This document shows, piece by piece, positions 50,066 through 61,237 of a stretch of 64,000 bases of DNA (its first letter is position 1; each line of letters starts with the position of its first letter). The position numbers were made by a program, and so were the translations under genes. A model generated the notes under the pieces. That model ran no database searches, was not told the DNA's origin, and saw only the letters and a program-made list of their open reading frames with translations. The DNA lies in contig NC_057013.1 of the NCBI RefSeq assembly GCF_000002595.2, positions 6,472,159 to 6,536,158 on the forward strand, read 5' to 3'. Source of the stretch: Chlamydomonas reinhardtii. Its lineage: Eukaryota > Chlorophyta > Chlorophyceae > Chlamydomonadales > Chlamydomonadaceae.

Positions 50066-52336
50066 GTTCCTCAAGGCCTTTCTGAACCCCGCCCTAGATG
50101 AGATCCACCTGGTGTCCGCCGTCAACACCGAGGAGGGCCGCGCCGCAGCAGTCAGCCGGCAGCGGGACCTGGTGGAGGCGGACCTGCAGCACCTTGTGCA
50201 CCAGCATGTGAGGCCGCATCCACAGACACACACTAAGCGACTTTGAGAGGAGAGCTTGGGAGTGGACCGGGCCGGGCGTTGCCACATGTGTCCTTGCCGT
50301 CCGCTAATCCCCGGACTACTCCTGCACCCAACAATCACGCAGGTGGTTACAAAGGAGGATGACTACACGCTGTACGAGAGCCTGGGCCGGTATGTGGCCG
50401 CAACGGTCCAGCCGCATCTCATCCTGATGAGCAGCAACAACCTGTGTAAGTGGAGTGGTCCAAGTGGGGGGCTGGAAAAGGGCGGACAGTGCTTGGAGAG
50501 TTGCACTGCGGGCCGCGTACACCTTACAGTAATGGGTGCAGTTTCATGCCCTCACGGCATGTGCGCTGAGCACGCCCACAGTGCAAAAGCCTCGCGCATT
50601 TGCTCAGACGACACCAGGAACGGGCCGACACTGTCCAATGTGTGTTAGACCCATGGCTACACGCCTTCTCACATGTCCCTTGTTTCCCCTCCTCCCGCAG
50701 GCGCCAACGCCCAGAACTCCGCTGCCCCCAGCCGCATCAGCCTGTTAGGCGGTACCTCCTTCGCCAGCAGCACCAGTACCAGCGGGGCAGCAGGGGGCGG
50801 GGGCGGCGGCGGCGGGGTATCCTTAGGTGGGGGGCTGGGTGGTGGGCTAGGCGGTGGCGGGCTGCCAGGCGTAGGCCCGGGCGGCAACCTGCTGTCCAGC
50901 AGTGTAGCCTTGAAGATCCTGCCCGAGCTGCGGTGCGCCCCCGTGCTGGTGATCAAATACAACACAAAGGGGCAGTGGCTCAACGCCGCCGCCGCCACCG
51001 CGCCCTGGTCCGCCCTGGCCGCCACCTCCACATGGGTGAACGCCGCCCGCACCGCCAGCGGCAAGACCCTGACCAGCAGCGCCAAGCTGCTGGGCGCCAC
51101 CGGCAGCCTCACCCCGGGCGCGGCGGCGACCCCCATGAAGGTGATGGTGGACCTGCAGGCCAACAGCAGGTGGGTGACAGCCCGGCAGGCGGTGAGGAGA
51201 GGAGGAGGGGGAGGAAGGCAGGGAGGGAGGGAGGCAGGGACAGCACCGGGCTAGGTCTTGCGGCTCGTGCCGTTGCGCATACAGCTGCCGCCCCTTGATC
51301 CGCGCCCTCTACCCCTCACCGGTGTGATGCGCACCTCCCTCACTCAGGGGTGTGCTCGAATGGCTCTTCGAGCACTTCACTGCGGGCCGCGACCACCTCA
51401 TGCTCACGGTGCGTGGCGGTAGGGGGGACTTACATTCATGATTATATAAGAAGTGCAGGGACGGGGAATTGACTTCACCATCGTACTCCCAACCGGCCGG
51501 GGCAGTGAACGCAGATCCAGTCCACATATTGCAGAGGGGTCGCTGCCATTGTGACTTACTATTGAATACTGTTTGTACCGTACTAGAGGCCCGTGGCAGT
51601 GCCGTTGTGGTCGTCTGCATTGCTTGAATGGGCCAGGTTGGGGGCAAGTCAATGATTGAGCATCTGCTGCGGCCCTATAGGTCTCTAATGCATTTGACGA
51701 CAAGCACAACATCAAGCCTGCTGCCCAGAAGCTGCTGACGTCGTTCGGGGTGCAAGCCCACGTCAACTCCTTCCATGCGGACAAGACCATGTTGGCGGGT
51801 GCGCATTGGAGCACATGTGGCAGTGGGCAAGGGTACCCTGGGCAGGGGCAGGGGCAGAACCGGCAGGGGGCGGCAAGCCTGCAGGATGAAAATGGGGCGG
51901 AGCTGTCAGTAATCAATTGAGGAGTCGCACTGTGTCATGCGCTGTGACCCTTACTTGTTTCTGTTGGCAACTCTTATGCCTTCGCAGGCCCCTCCAACCG
52001 CAGTCTGCCCCAGGTGAGGAATGTGCTCTGACGCTGACTCTACGCACACCGCATGCACACGCCAGTGCACGTGGGCCACATCTTCAGGAGCAGCTTGTTC
52101 CCACCAGCAAAGTGTGGTTATCCGGCCCCCTCAGTACACTTTCCCCCTCATCCGGGCTTTACCAGCTGAGCCCGGGCACATACGGGCACCTCCCTCCCTC
52201 CCCACCTTGGCTCACCCAGGCCGTGTTTGAGGCGGAGCCGGACGTGCTGGTGTGCCAGGCGCCGCGCATGCGGGGTCTGCCGCCGCCCCTGGTGGAGCTG
52301 CTGTACGCGGCCAAGACCAGCTTCCTCATCTGGTAG
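50066..52336 (+). CDS. Two-domain universal-stress-protein-like protein, 5' end not found
   Basis: Seven exons: 50066-50207, 50343-50445, 50701-51169, 51348-51408, 51681-51798, 51988-52013, 52220-52336; about 345 residues of the C-terminal part, in frame. The first USP-like half reads [20 protein letters not shown], then [13 protein letters not shown] and [16 protein letters not shown] Gly-rich insert (about 35 residues) sits where the nucleotide-binding GxxGSV loop would be. The second half begins [20 protein letters not shown] and has [25 protein letters not shown] and a C-terminal strand AAKTSFLIW. The repeated alpha/beta pattern is USP-like, but canonical ATP-binding Gly residues are not clear, so ATP binding is doubtful. 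The first exon here begins in mid-codon, so at least one upstream exon is missing from this model. Confidence 0.68.
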
Positions 52337-52368
52337 GGGAGGGGAGGGAACTGGTAGCGGAAGGGAGA

Positions 52369-52580
52369 AGAGAGGGAGAGCGAGAGCGAGAGCGAGAGGG
52401 AGAGGGAGGGGGAGGGGGAGAGGGAGAGGGGGAGGGAGAGGGAGAGGGAGAGGGAGAGGGAGAGGGAGAGGGAGAGGGAGAGGGAGAGGGAGAGGGAGAT
52501 GGAGAGGGGGAGGGAGAGGGAGAGGGGCAGGGGGGAAGGGGGAGGGGGAGGGAGGGGAAGGGGGAGGGGAAGGGGAAGGG
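52369..52580 (+). repeat. (GGGAGA)n purine-only tract
   Basis: About 210 bp with almost no pyrimidine on the plus strand, beginning some 30 bp after the USP-like stop codon, presumably in its 3' UTR. It makes long Arg-Gly-Glu frames that are not genes. Confidence 0.96.
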
Positions 52581-53987
52581 ATGGCGGACAGGGGGGAAGG
52601 GGGAGGGGGGCGCAGGGCAGGGCAGGGCCGGGGCAGGCGGTGGGGCCAGCGAGAATGAGAACGGGTCGTGGCATGATGCTGAACATAATGATGGGGTCTA
52701 TATGCTCGAGCCCAACGACATAGGTCCCAACAGATAGTAAAGCACTTGTCGCAGAGCAAAAGCGTGAATGTAGTCTGGGCGAGACGATGGGGTAAAGTTG
52801 CCTATAACTACTGTACGGGCCACCTCTGCGCGCAGGCCGCCCGAGTACGAGGCGCGGACCTCTCAGTCCGGCGGCTTTTGAGGCAGCGGCGCGCATACGC
52901 CATCTGCACATGCGACTGGGCCAACTAAGCAGCGCGCGGTGCGGTGATCACATGAGGCACGGCTGGGGCTGCCTGGTAGATGCTGATCAGATCCACAGAG
53001 CCACTGTTGGCGCGTGAGTTCGGCATGCATAGGCAAATAGAGTGTCCATCCTGCGGGGTCGCGCTGGTGTTGGACGCCGTGCATGGCATATATGGCAGCA
53101 ATACATGGTAATGGTGGGGTGTAGGCAGCAGCAGTGCTGATAAAAAGGGCGGAAGAGCAGAAGGGCATGCAGCACGGACCAATGCTCGAGCCATTGGGTG
53201 CGGGCGTGCGCTGTAACTTGACTTAGGTAATGCATGTGGTGATGGTGTCAGACGTGCTCTGATGTGTACTGAACAGCGTGACCACTTGCCCAGGGTGAGG
53301 AACTGGCTGAACGGCGGTAAGGCGCGGCTCCGTGCCAAACATTCGCCAATGCTCGCAGTGAGAGCCGCCCGCACCACAATTTGGGATTTGAGGTCCATCT
53401 TCCCCTTGACCACGTACAGAACGGTATCTTGTTCTCCCCCGACAAACACAAAGGTTGCCCTAGTAGACCACCCTATTGCCTTGTCCATTCTGTACGTACG
53501 GTCTAGCGTGGACTAGGCAGTAGGGTTGGGCCACAGTGGCGCACTGGCGGTCTGGCGCATAACCATCAGTGACCACAGCGGCGCGACGACGACGGCACAG
53601 CAAGCCTGGAAACGCCCAGGTGCAGTTGGAGCGACTTGACGTGGTTACAGGCGCACACCACGTACCACAGTACCCTCCAATCCAAAAGCTATCAAAATTA
53701 CGGCGCACCGTCTGTTGCGGATGTAGAACGCCCGTTCCGAAACACCAACACATCCTGCGCCACCACAACCGCCCAAGCCCAAAGCCAAAGCCAGCAATCA
53801 CTACGACAACAAGCATCAGTTGACCACCAAAACGTGTCTATCAACAATCCCGATAAGCCTCATTCGTTCTGAAGGTTACACAATGTCTGTTCACAGACAG
53901 ACTACCGACGAGCGCGGCACCACACATCACGCCCCATCATCTGCAGATAGCTGCCAGCCGTCCCCGGGTTTGTCACCACAACTTCGT
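52581..53987. other. Region between convergent 3' ends
   Basis: No gene recognised. A minus-strand TGTAA at 53876-53880, 108 bp past the FKBP stop, is a likely poly-A signal for that gene. Confidence 0.45.
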
Positions 53988-56167
53988 TTACTTGGAGATG
54001 ACGCTGAGCACCTCCACACGCAGCTCGAAGGGGGTGTCCGCGGGCAGCTCGTTCACGCCCTGCGGATAGCCCAGCTCCGACTTGTCCACCAGAATGGAGC
54101 GCTGCGGAGGCGTGGGTGGGAAGGGGCAGTTAGTGGCTGCCGGTGGCGAGCATTGGATAGGGCTTCTGCAACGATTGTGTAGTGATTGAATGTTGCGGGT
54201 ATCTTACTGCTTCGGGACTACTTCGGCGACAGCACCACGATCGAGGGCTAAGAGGAAGGTACTCTGGGGTAAGACTACCGTAGTATAGTGTCTGTCGTAG
54301 TCATGTAACTGCCCCCGCTGGTTTTCTCCTATGTCTAGCGCACGTTGTTGCTAGTTACAGCTTCAGGATACTGTAAGGAGAGTCCTCACCTTAAATATGC
54401 AGGGCTTAAGTTGTATATAGTCTAAGCTAAAGCAAGAAGCAAAAGGTAGGTGTAACCGCACGCACGAGTACTCCGGCGTATGACATTGTCACTACATGGT
54501 GTTTGCCCTGTTGGCTGACCGGAAGCCCCTAACATCAACAACCGCTGCGGTGGCGTATGCACTACTTTCGAGTGTCACTGCTGCACCGTTGTTCTTCGCT
54601 TTCCGACCCTCGCTCTCCGACCTGACCTCACCTTGCCCCCCTTCTTCATGCCCAGCACCGATAGCGACAGCGCCTGGGGCGGCTTGGGCCCGCTGCTGCC
54701 GGTGAACAGCGGGTTAGCGGACTCGGCGTCATAGTTGGCCAGGCTGGCGGCGAACACGGGCTGGCCCACCACGTACTCGTACGGCTGGGGGGCGGGGCGG
54801 GCGGTTGAGGAGGTGGGTGAGTTCGGGGCCGAGGGCCAGGCCGGTCATTGTGAAGGGGCGTCATGGGCAGCCAAGACAGGATGACGCAATGCGAGCGTAT
54901 GTATCAAGCAAGGTGTCGCGTATATGTATATAATTGTAGGGTAGCATTGAGCCCGGTCGGTTGTGTAAGCGCTGAAGTCCCACGCACATACGTGGATCGC
55001 TGCCACGGTGCCGCTCACCTCCGCAATGGTGCGGTTGCCTCCCAGAAGGCGAGCTGAGCGGCTTGACACGACATCCAGACCGCGGTAGAGGCAGTCGTAG
55101 TGCACCTGCGGCACATGCAGGCGGCACACTCACTCGTCTCTGGCACAGTGACACAACGGCCTGGTGATGAAGCAGTACAATACGGTATGCCCAGTGTCTC
55201 CACCTTGCGACATCCATGTAATGAAGCCCAACACCACGCGTTGCTGACCTGCATAGCCCCATAGCCCCACACCCACCACAATTTTGTCGCCTGCCTTAAT
55301 CTCCGCCCCACTGCCCTCCTCCAGGTCGTACACACGTAGCCCGTTTGCAGCTGCGGGGTTGGAATAATAGGAAACGGCGCACGGGTTGGGCAGGGTAGAA
55401 GCCCGAAGTCATGGTGGCGTGATGTAGTCGATGAAACAGAAGACGACCCATTGGTCGTAATCCTTGCAATCGTACCTGGCAGGCGGAGGTCCTTTCATTG
55501 CCACGTCACCTGTCCGACATCCACTGCCTCATCCAAACCTCGTCACTAAGCTCCAACAGTAGTCGCAGCCCACCCTTTCCCCCTCCCAAATATCCATATG
55601 TTCTCCGGTAAGGTACTCACGCAGCTGCACGTAGTCCTCCTCGGGGATCTTGCGTTTCTTCAGTTCCTTCTTGAACCTGGCGGACACGGGCAGATGAGGC
55701 AGGTCAGCAGTGCTGGAACACGGCATGCAGGTCGGGGCCTCAGCAGTGCAGGGGCGTTGTGTGCAAGCATCGTCGCCGCCAGCCATCACGACAGTCTGCT
55801 GGATCCTTGACTGCAGCCTACTCTGGTGACTTTCCCTGCCTCAACTTCCGTTGGACCGCAGCCTCACCGGGGTTTGGGCACGCCCACGCCAACCACACAA
55901 ACTCCCGGCAAGGGCCATTCCGCAAGACTCCAATTGAAGCTCTCACCCTGCTTGCGCTTCTCCAGCGGGAATCATCGACACCGCCGCAATGGCCCCAAGC
56001 AGCGAGGCGCCGAAAACGCGACGACTGGCATGTTGCGCGACAGAACCTTCCGCGCCTGTGCGCTGAGCCAACCGTTGTGCGGAAACCACTACATGGCGAT
56101 GAGAAGGCTTCGATGATCCATCCCGCTGGCAGCGAGAGGCGTTCGCGTTAAGGTTCGCTAGCTGCAT
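53988..56167 (-). CDS. Thylakoid-lumen FKBP-type immunophilin
   Basis: Six exons (coding order): 55947-56167, 55621-55676, 55277-55350, 55019-55105, 54632-54784, 53988-54101; 234 residues, in frame. The N-terminus is a bipartite lumen signal: a basic, Ser/Ala-rich transit region (1-48), twin arginines at 49-50 (SRRVFGASLLGAI), a hydrophobic core and AQA at 71-73 before the cleavage site, so export should use the twin-arginine route. Then FKKELKKRKIPEEDYVQL, and the FKBP fold: GLRVYDLEEGSGAEIKAGDK, VVHYDCLYRG, VLGMKKGGKRSILVDKSELG, PFELRVEVLSV. Compared with FKBP12, the Phe/Asp of the KKFDSS segment and the active-site Trp are not conserved, and a Ser/Pro-rich loop replaces the Trp helix, so prolyl-isomerase activity is likely weak or absent. 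Arabidopsis FKBP16-type lumen proteins are the closest concept; exact orthologue undecided. Confidence 0.88.
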
Positions 56168-56345
56168 ATTTGTTGCACTTGCACTTGCTGATACGGTACT
56201 TGACGACGGGTTCTAAGCTTGGTGACAACTGGTGTGATTAATCAAACACGTATTGTTATGAATGCGCGAAGGAATCTGGTTGCTGGGCGGGCAGCCTTCA
56301 TTGCGAGGCTGGCACGATGTGCGGTCGCCATGCGTGGGCCGCTGA

Positions 56346-56441
56346 CCACTAGCGGACCGCCATGCGATCCATGGGGCGTGCCCCTAAGGAAGTCAAGTGA
56401 CAGGGGACGCAACCTGACGCAACGTACGGTGTTATAGTGCT
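56346..56441 (+). repeat. Diverged direct repeat, copy 1
   Basis: Shares CACTAGCGGACCGCCA, GCGATCCA, TGCCCCTAAGG and AGTCAAGTGACAGGGGACGC with 57545-57624. This copy has an extra 10 bp (ctgacgcaac) before acgtacggtg. Both copies keep the same reading frame for TSGPP-DP-G-PLR-SSDRGRN on the plus strand, suggesting a once-coding element. Confidence 0.8.
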
Positions 56442-57544
56442 GGGCATGAGAGCAGGCGTGTGCAAGTAGTGACCCTTCGTCAGGGCGTGTCAGGGGTGCG
56501 TGGCGTAGAGCTGAGGTGAAAGGAGGCTGGTATAGGAATGACGACTGAAGTCTGAGTATGATGATGTGCCAGAGTCGTAACATACGTTGGACCAAAGGTA
56601 TTGGGGATGCTGGCATGCACACAACCTTGGGGGGGGTCGGGGCTGTGCGTTGGACGTCGGACGGTTGGACGTCGCATGGTAAGTTGCGGCAAAGCCGTTC
56701 AGCCCTAAACGTTTTGCAAATGTAATGATAACAGGGTCTCGCTGCTCAGAGTCTCGCTGCTATATTTCATATACCGCATGCACACTCAGTCTGCAGGTAT
56801 TTAACAAACGGCAGCATGGCGGAACGGGGCTGGCAAGAACTTCGTTGCGGTGAAACCGTCTTCCTAATCCAGGCTGGCTTGATAAATAGATACCAATTCC
56901 TAAGATGTACAGCTCTAACTTATTGGGGCTGACAGCGCGGCTGCATTAAGGGCAAATGCTCGCGCTCGCAGCCCACGCGTCCGCGAGGCTTCTGATAGGT
57001 ACATATGTGCCCACATTGAAGCCATTTATATGTTAACAAATCTAATTTGACCAGCGGGAGTGTCTGCGATAAGATCGGCATCTAACATGTCTTTCTTGCA
57101 GCTGAGGACTTCATGGCATATGTTTGAATGTGTTCAACCTGTTGCTATCACAGTTACCTTCGCGATCGCGGTTCCCTGACTCGAGTCGGGTGACGGATCT
57201 ACGTCGCCGGGGCCACTTCCTTCTTGTGTACAGTGACTTTGTGTAACTGATGGCCTGAATACTGGCTGCGTGTAGTCGGCGGGGGCCGGGAACGTGTGTG
57301 GATCACCTTGGCATCGACCCCCCCTTTCTGAAACGTATGGGTGCGCCGCGCCCCCTGCGGGGGCCGGGGCACGCCAACGCTGACGGGTAGGGCATATGCC
57401 CGCATTCAATGGGCGTCCCGCTACTCCCCGGGCTTGCATCCCGCGCAGCCACCGGCACACGGCATGCGGAAGCCGATAGCAGTGCGTTCCTGGCGCTCGC
57501 CGCGTTGCTCCTCGCTGTACCAAGCGCTGTACCCTGCTGTACAG

Positions 57545-57624
57545 CCACTAGCGGACCGCCAAGCGATCCACGGGGCATGCCCCTAAGGGAGTCAAGTGAC
57601 AGGGGACGCAACGTACGGTGCTAC
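57545..57624 (+). repeat. Diverged direct repeat, copy 2
   Basis: Partner of 56346-56441, ending about 110 bp before the LINE insertion site. Differs at several positions, so it is older than the LINE copies. Confidence 0.8.
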
Positions 57625-57728
57625 TTTGCTGAGCAAGAGAGCAGTCCGTCGTTCTGCCACTGTCAGTGCTGTAGTCCTCCGCTCAGCACTGCGCTACGCT
57701 TCATGGAGCTACGGCGACTTTGGGGGCC

Positions 57729-57738
57729 CATAACTTTG
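57729..57738. repeat. LINE target-site duplication, left copy
   Basis: CATAACTTTG, repeated exactly at 58426-58435 next to the LINE 3' end. Confidence 0.83.
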
Positions 57739-58424
57739 GAGGAGTGTGGTTAGTGCGCCCGCCTGCGGGGCTTGCACCACCTGTGTGGGATGTGGTGTGT
57801 CTCGCTGCTATGTCTGCCCTGGACTTTGGTCGGCAGCGTGTGGTTATGGCCGGGTTGGCGGCGCGAGCGAAGCTGCCGTCGGCCCGGGTGCTGAGCAATG
57901 GACTTGCCGTCGTAGCTGACTTCTGGGGTCGTCTCCAGACGTTTGTGACTTTGGGTATCAGGCCAAAGGGTTGGGACGCTGTGCCGTTTGCGCATCCCTT
58001 CATATCTCGGGCTGTTGGTGACGGCATGGTTTTGCGCTTGCCGTATGACGCTGATTCCCCGCCCCCCTCGCCGTGAGAGGTTGTGCGTGGTTGGTGGCTT
58101 CGTGTGTGGGCAGGATGCATGTGTGGGCGACCGTTATAGTACCTGGACGCTTGCGCCCTGGTTAGTGCGTGCGCTGTGCGTGTGTCCTGCGGCCTAGACG
58201 TTTCCCGGCACTCCTGTGCCTAGGCCTGTGGCGTTGAGGCACAGCGGTGGGGCTCTGGCGGGTTGAGGCTTGGCTAGGACTCACTGTGCGCGGAGTCACA
58301 CGGACTTTGCCCGCGGGAGGGTTTGCAGCAAAGTCAGGGTTGGTGGAGTCAAGTTGGGCCCTGATAGCATGTGATGGCTCGGCGTCTTCGGGTGCTGGGA
58401 CTGTCCCCTCTGTAACATCCGCAT
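57739..58424 (+). mobile_element. 5'-truncated LINE (non-LTR retrotransposon), copy 2
   Basis: About 686 bp nearly identical to the 3' part of the element at 13615-14471, but truncated past the Cys/His finger. It has the last about 110 codons of the reverse-transcriptase ORF (stop near 58074) and the same 3' UTR ending ATCCGCAT. Differences are few: scattered substitutions and a 17-bp block near 58338 (gttggtggagtcaa) missing from copy 1. A 10-bp target duplication flanks it. The low divergence means both insertions are recent. Confidence 0.87.
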
Positions 58425-58425
58425 T

Positions 58426-58435
58426 CATAACTTTG
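58426..58435. repeat. LINE target-site duplication, right copy
   Basis: Exact copy of 57729-57738, one base after the LINE 3' end. Confidence 0.83.
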
Positions 58436-59559
58436 CAATTACTACCCTGATTGAACTTCTGAAAGCAGATTCTGAATGCTCTCACCAAGCTCTTTCCATT
58501 TGAATCATGGGATTCACCCCCCCCCCCCCCCCCCGAAGAACGTCCCCGATGCCGATGGCGTTGACGCTACAGTCAAGCCCAAGACCCAGACGCAGGCAGC
58601 CGCAGGCACGCACGGCAGCACTTTAACAAGTGTTCCCCGGTCACGGGAAAAGGGGCTGAGCCCCTCCACAGTCTGAGGCCGAACAACCTCATCGCCCGGA
58701 CATGGCCGGGGTCGGTTTCCACAGGCACATAGCCAGAACCGGTATCTAGCTAGTCAACCAAACACTGGCAGGCCTCAACCTGCGCGCCAGCTAAGTACCA
58801 CGCCAGCGCAATAAGCAACAAGCACACCATGGGGTGGTATGTGGACAGTCCCACAGCCAGGGCGGGCTTGAACATACCAGCATACCAACCCATCACAGCC
58901 ACACCAGCTACCTGGTATCCCGAAAGCTAAGCTCGCTAACCAACATTCTGGTTTCCGCAACAGACTGGGAGCCGCTGCGAATCAACGCATTTCCCAGAGT
59001 TTCCCTGCCACCTATTTTTCTACAATAGGGTCGCGGTTTGCGCAGTTTACAGCACTTTACCAAGGAGGTGGTTGCCTTAGGGAGGCACTGGGAGGCAGGA
59101 AAAGGGCTGAGCCCTCCCCTCCCGGGTCGTTATCAACCCAGCCACCTTGACGCGGGCGCCTACTAAGCACACGCAAATGGCACGCATGCACAGAAGGCGC
59201 CATCAATCCTACATGCGCTCCAGCAAGCAATAAATGCATTCGCAGCCGGTGCCCGTACACTCCTCAGCCGTTGCCCAGCAGCCCGCTGCTGCCGAAGGAG
59301 GACTTCAATACGGACTCACGCGCTGCCCCAAAATGCAGACACACTGCCACAAACACGATGGCCCCAATAAACCGACCTCTCATGTAAGCAAGCAGCATTA
59401 ACGACACCACCTGTGAGCGTTCGCCTTGCAAGGAACGGTCTCACATACACGTTCATGGTAGTCTAACACGCCTGCCTCGTACGCTAGCTACCCTGGTTGC
59501 ACCGAGACGTTGTTTGCACACAGCTGTACTCCGTAGGCACACATACACATCAACATCCG
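58436..59559. other. Repeat-bearing intergenic DNA
   Basis: Contains a run of C at 58508-58524 and a repeat copy at 59061-59185. No gene recognised. Confidence 0.45.
59061..59185 (-). repeat. Diverged dispersed repeat, copy 2
   Basis: Reverse-orientation partner of 48893-49007, about 10 kb away, with a 12-bp extra block (gtgcctccctaa-like) inside. Confidence 0.8.
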
Positions 59560-60576
59560 TCAGCTCAGAGCCCAGCTGTGTCCGAGCCTCTCAGTGGCAA
59601 TAGTATTGCGGCCCGACACGCTCCTGCCTTCACTGCAAATGAACTGCCACGTCGCCCACGTGTAGCCACAAATGCTTAGAACCAATGCGGCCCCGTGTGA
59701 AGTAGTAATGAAGATATCCACTCTTGCGTGCATGGCATCACCTTGCGCCGTTACACACCCAGCATCTTGTCCTGGGGCAGCCAATCTACACCGCACATCA
59801 GTCGATCGTTGCCATGCTGACAGGGCTGCATGCACGCATCCGACCAGTGCCCGAACGCCACCCGACATCACCTTGCGCCGTCCATCCTGCTTGTCCACAA
59901 AACCGTACACGCCGGGCCCGCACCAAAGCAGCCCAATGCGCCCCAGTAAGCTGCTGCGCATCAGCGCCCGCCGCAGCCACGCGGGGCAGCAGCAAGCGCT
60001 GAGTATGTGGAGCAGCCCGGCCAAACTGACCAGCAGCTGGAGCACGCTCTGGTTCAGCAATGCACCAGCGAGGTGCATGGCCAGCAGCAGCAGGGACGCG
60101 CCCTGCTCATCCACCGCCATGAACGCGCGCAGCAGCTCCCACAGCGGCCCTACAGCGTACCCTCTGAAGCCGCCTGTCGAGGACCGGCACGGTGTGGGCG
60201 GCGCTGACGACAGGTAGACAGGTGCTGGGAGGGGGAAGGCGAGCTGCTCGACAAGCTGTTGGTCGCACCAGGAGCGTGCATGGAAGCCACTACCGCTGAG
60301 TGCGGGCCTGAACTGACAGGCATGGTGGACCCTGCGGCAGAGTCCTCTTGCTGCTGCTGCTGCCGGCTGCCCTCCTCTCCTCCTCGCGCTCGCCACGTCG
60401 GTGCCACAGCACCAAGCCAGCTGGCAGGCCACCATGTGGTGGCGGACGACGGGGGCGGTGCCGCTGCACACAAAGGCGGTGCAGGGAGCGGTGCGGTGCA
60501 TAGGCAATGGAGACAGTGTCGGGTTGCACTTGAGTCCACAAGGCTTGCTATATGCCGCGCCTTCCCTCAGATGCAT
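59560..60576 (-). CDS. Orphan 338-codon open frame, membrane-protein-like
   Basis: Uninterrupted frame from an ATG to a stop with no intron, unlike every other gene here. The central part (residues about 135-235) is strongly hydrophobic: GGFRGYAVGPLWELLRAFMA, LLLLAMHLAGALLNQSVLQL, LVSLAGLLHILSACCCPAWL, then RIGLLWCGPGVYGFVDKQDG. The pattern would allow three membrane helices. The first 100 residues are Cys/Arg-rich without pattern and may not be translated. I do not recognise a family. Length alone in GC-rich DNA is weak evidence; composition of the hydrophobic part is the better argument. Confidence 0.35.
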   Translation of the reverse strand: MHLREGAAYSKPCGLKCNPTLSPLPMHRTAPCTAFVCSGTAPVVRHHMVACQLAWCCGTDVASARRRGGQPAAAAARGLCRRVHHACQFRPALSGSGFHARSWCDQQLVEQLAFPLPAPVYLSSAPPTPCRSSTGGFRGYAVGPLWELLRAFMAVDEQGASLLLLAMHLAGALLNQSVLQLLVSLAGLLHILSACCCPAWLRRALMRSSLLGRIGLLWCGPGVYGFVDKQDGRRKVMSGGVRALVGCVHAALSAWQRSTDVRCRLAAPGQDAGCVTAQGDAMHARVDIFITTSHGAALVLSICGYTWATWQFICSEGRSVSGRNTIATERLGHSWALS

Positions 60577-61237
60577 GTCCTTTCAGGTGCTGAGTCGCTT
60601 TAAGTCTATGAAGTAAGTATATACGGTGCTCGTGGACGCTTGACCAACGCTGATCTCCGGAACCCCACGTCCCTGCCCCAGGTCCACCCAGCTAGCCAAG
60701 CCCCATTCCTCCGCAAATACCAAGGCACTACAGCCCACGCAGGCTCACCTTGCTGGTCGCGCGGGTGCTCCGCGTCTGGCGCGCCGGTGCTGGCACCTAA
60801 GGTTACAGGTGTAGTGAGGCGGGTTCAGTGGTCTTAGAAGGCTATGACAGTGGGAACAGCCCGCTCGGAGGTGGAAAGCCTAACAACCCACTATGGCACA
60901 ATGTTTCGCAACCTTGTCTTTATTTTCAGTACTTGGGGCAACGGAGAGGGTCAAACGGCCGAACGAACGGTTGCTGAATGAACCGGGGTGGTCGTGGGGG
61001 CTCGCCTTATAGCTCAGTGCTCACCCGCTCCTGTCGCGCTCTGCACGCGCAGGCCAGCCAGCTCCCCTACAATGTGCGAGCAACCGGGGTCATATGCAGA
61101 CTAGCAACTTGCCAGGCAACTTGCCGCTGCCCGTTCCAAGCACGGCGGAGTGGGGGTGTATTACGGCATGTGGACCAGGGCGGAATAGTCAGCATCGCCC
61201 CGGAGCGCTCCGCATGGCACCGTAGCAAATGGCTTAC
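60577..61237. other. Unassigned region
   Basis: No gene recognised. If the exon at 61238-61478 (minus) is real, its next exons should lie here or further left. Confidence 0.35.

Larger units (their letters stand above)
56168..57738. other. Upstream of FKBP gene; repeat-bearing DNA
   Basis: Holds the FKBP promoter (rightwards from 56168) and a direct-repeat pair (56346-56441 and 57545-57624). A/T-rich around 56700-57120. No gene recognised. Confidence 0.45.

Noticed and set aside
49499-50338. 279-codon minus-strand frame
   Set aside because: Its upstream half is antisense to a spliced USP exon; the downstream part (about 49500-49790) looks somewhat protein-like but has no family and no splice support.
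52148-52911. Long Ser-Leu-Pro and Arg-Gly-Glu frames
   Set aside because: Translations of the purine-only tract.
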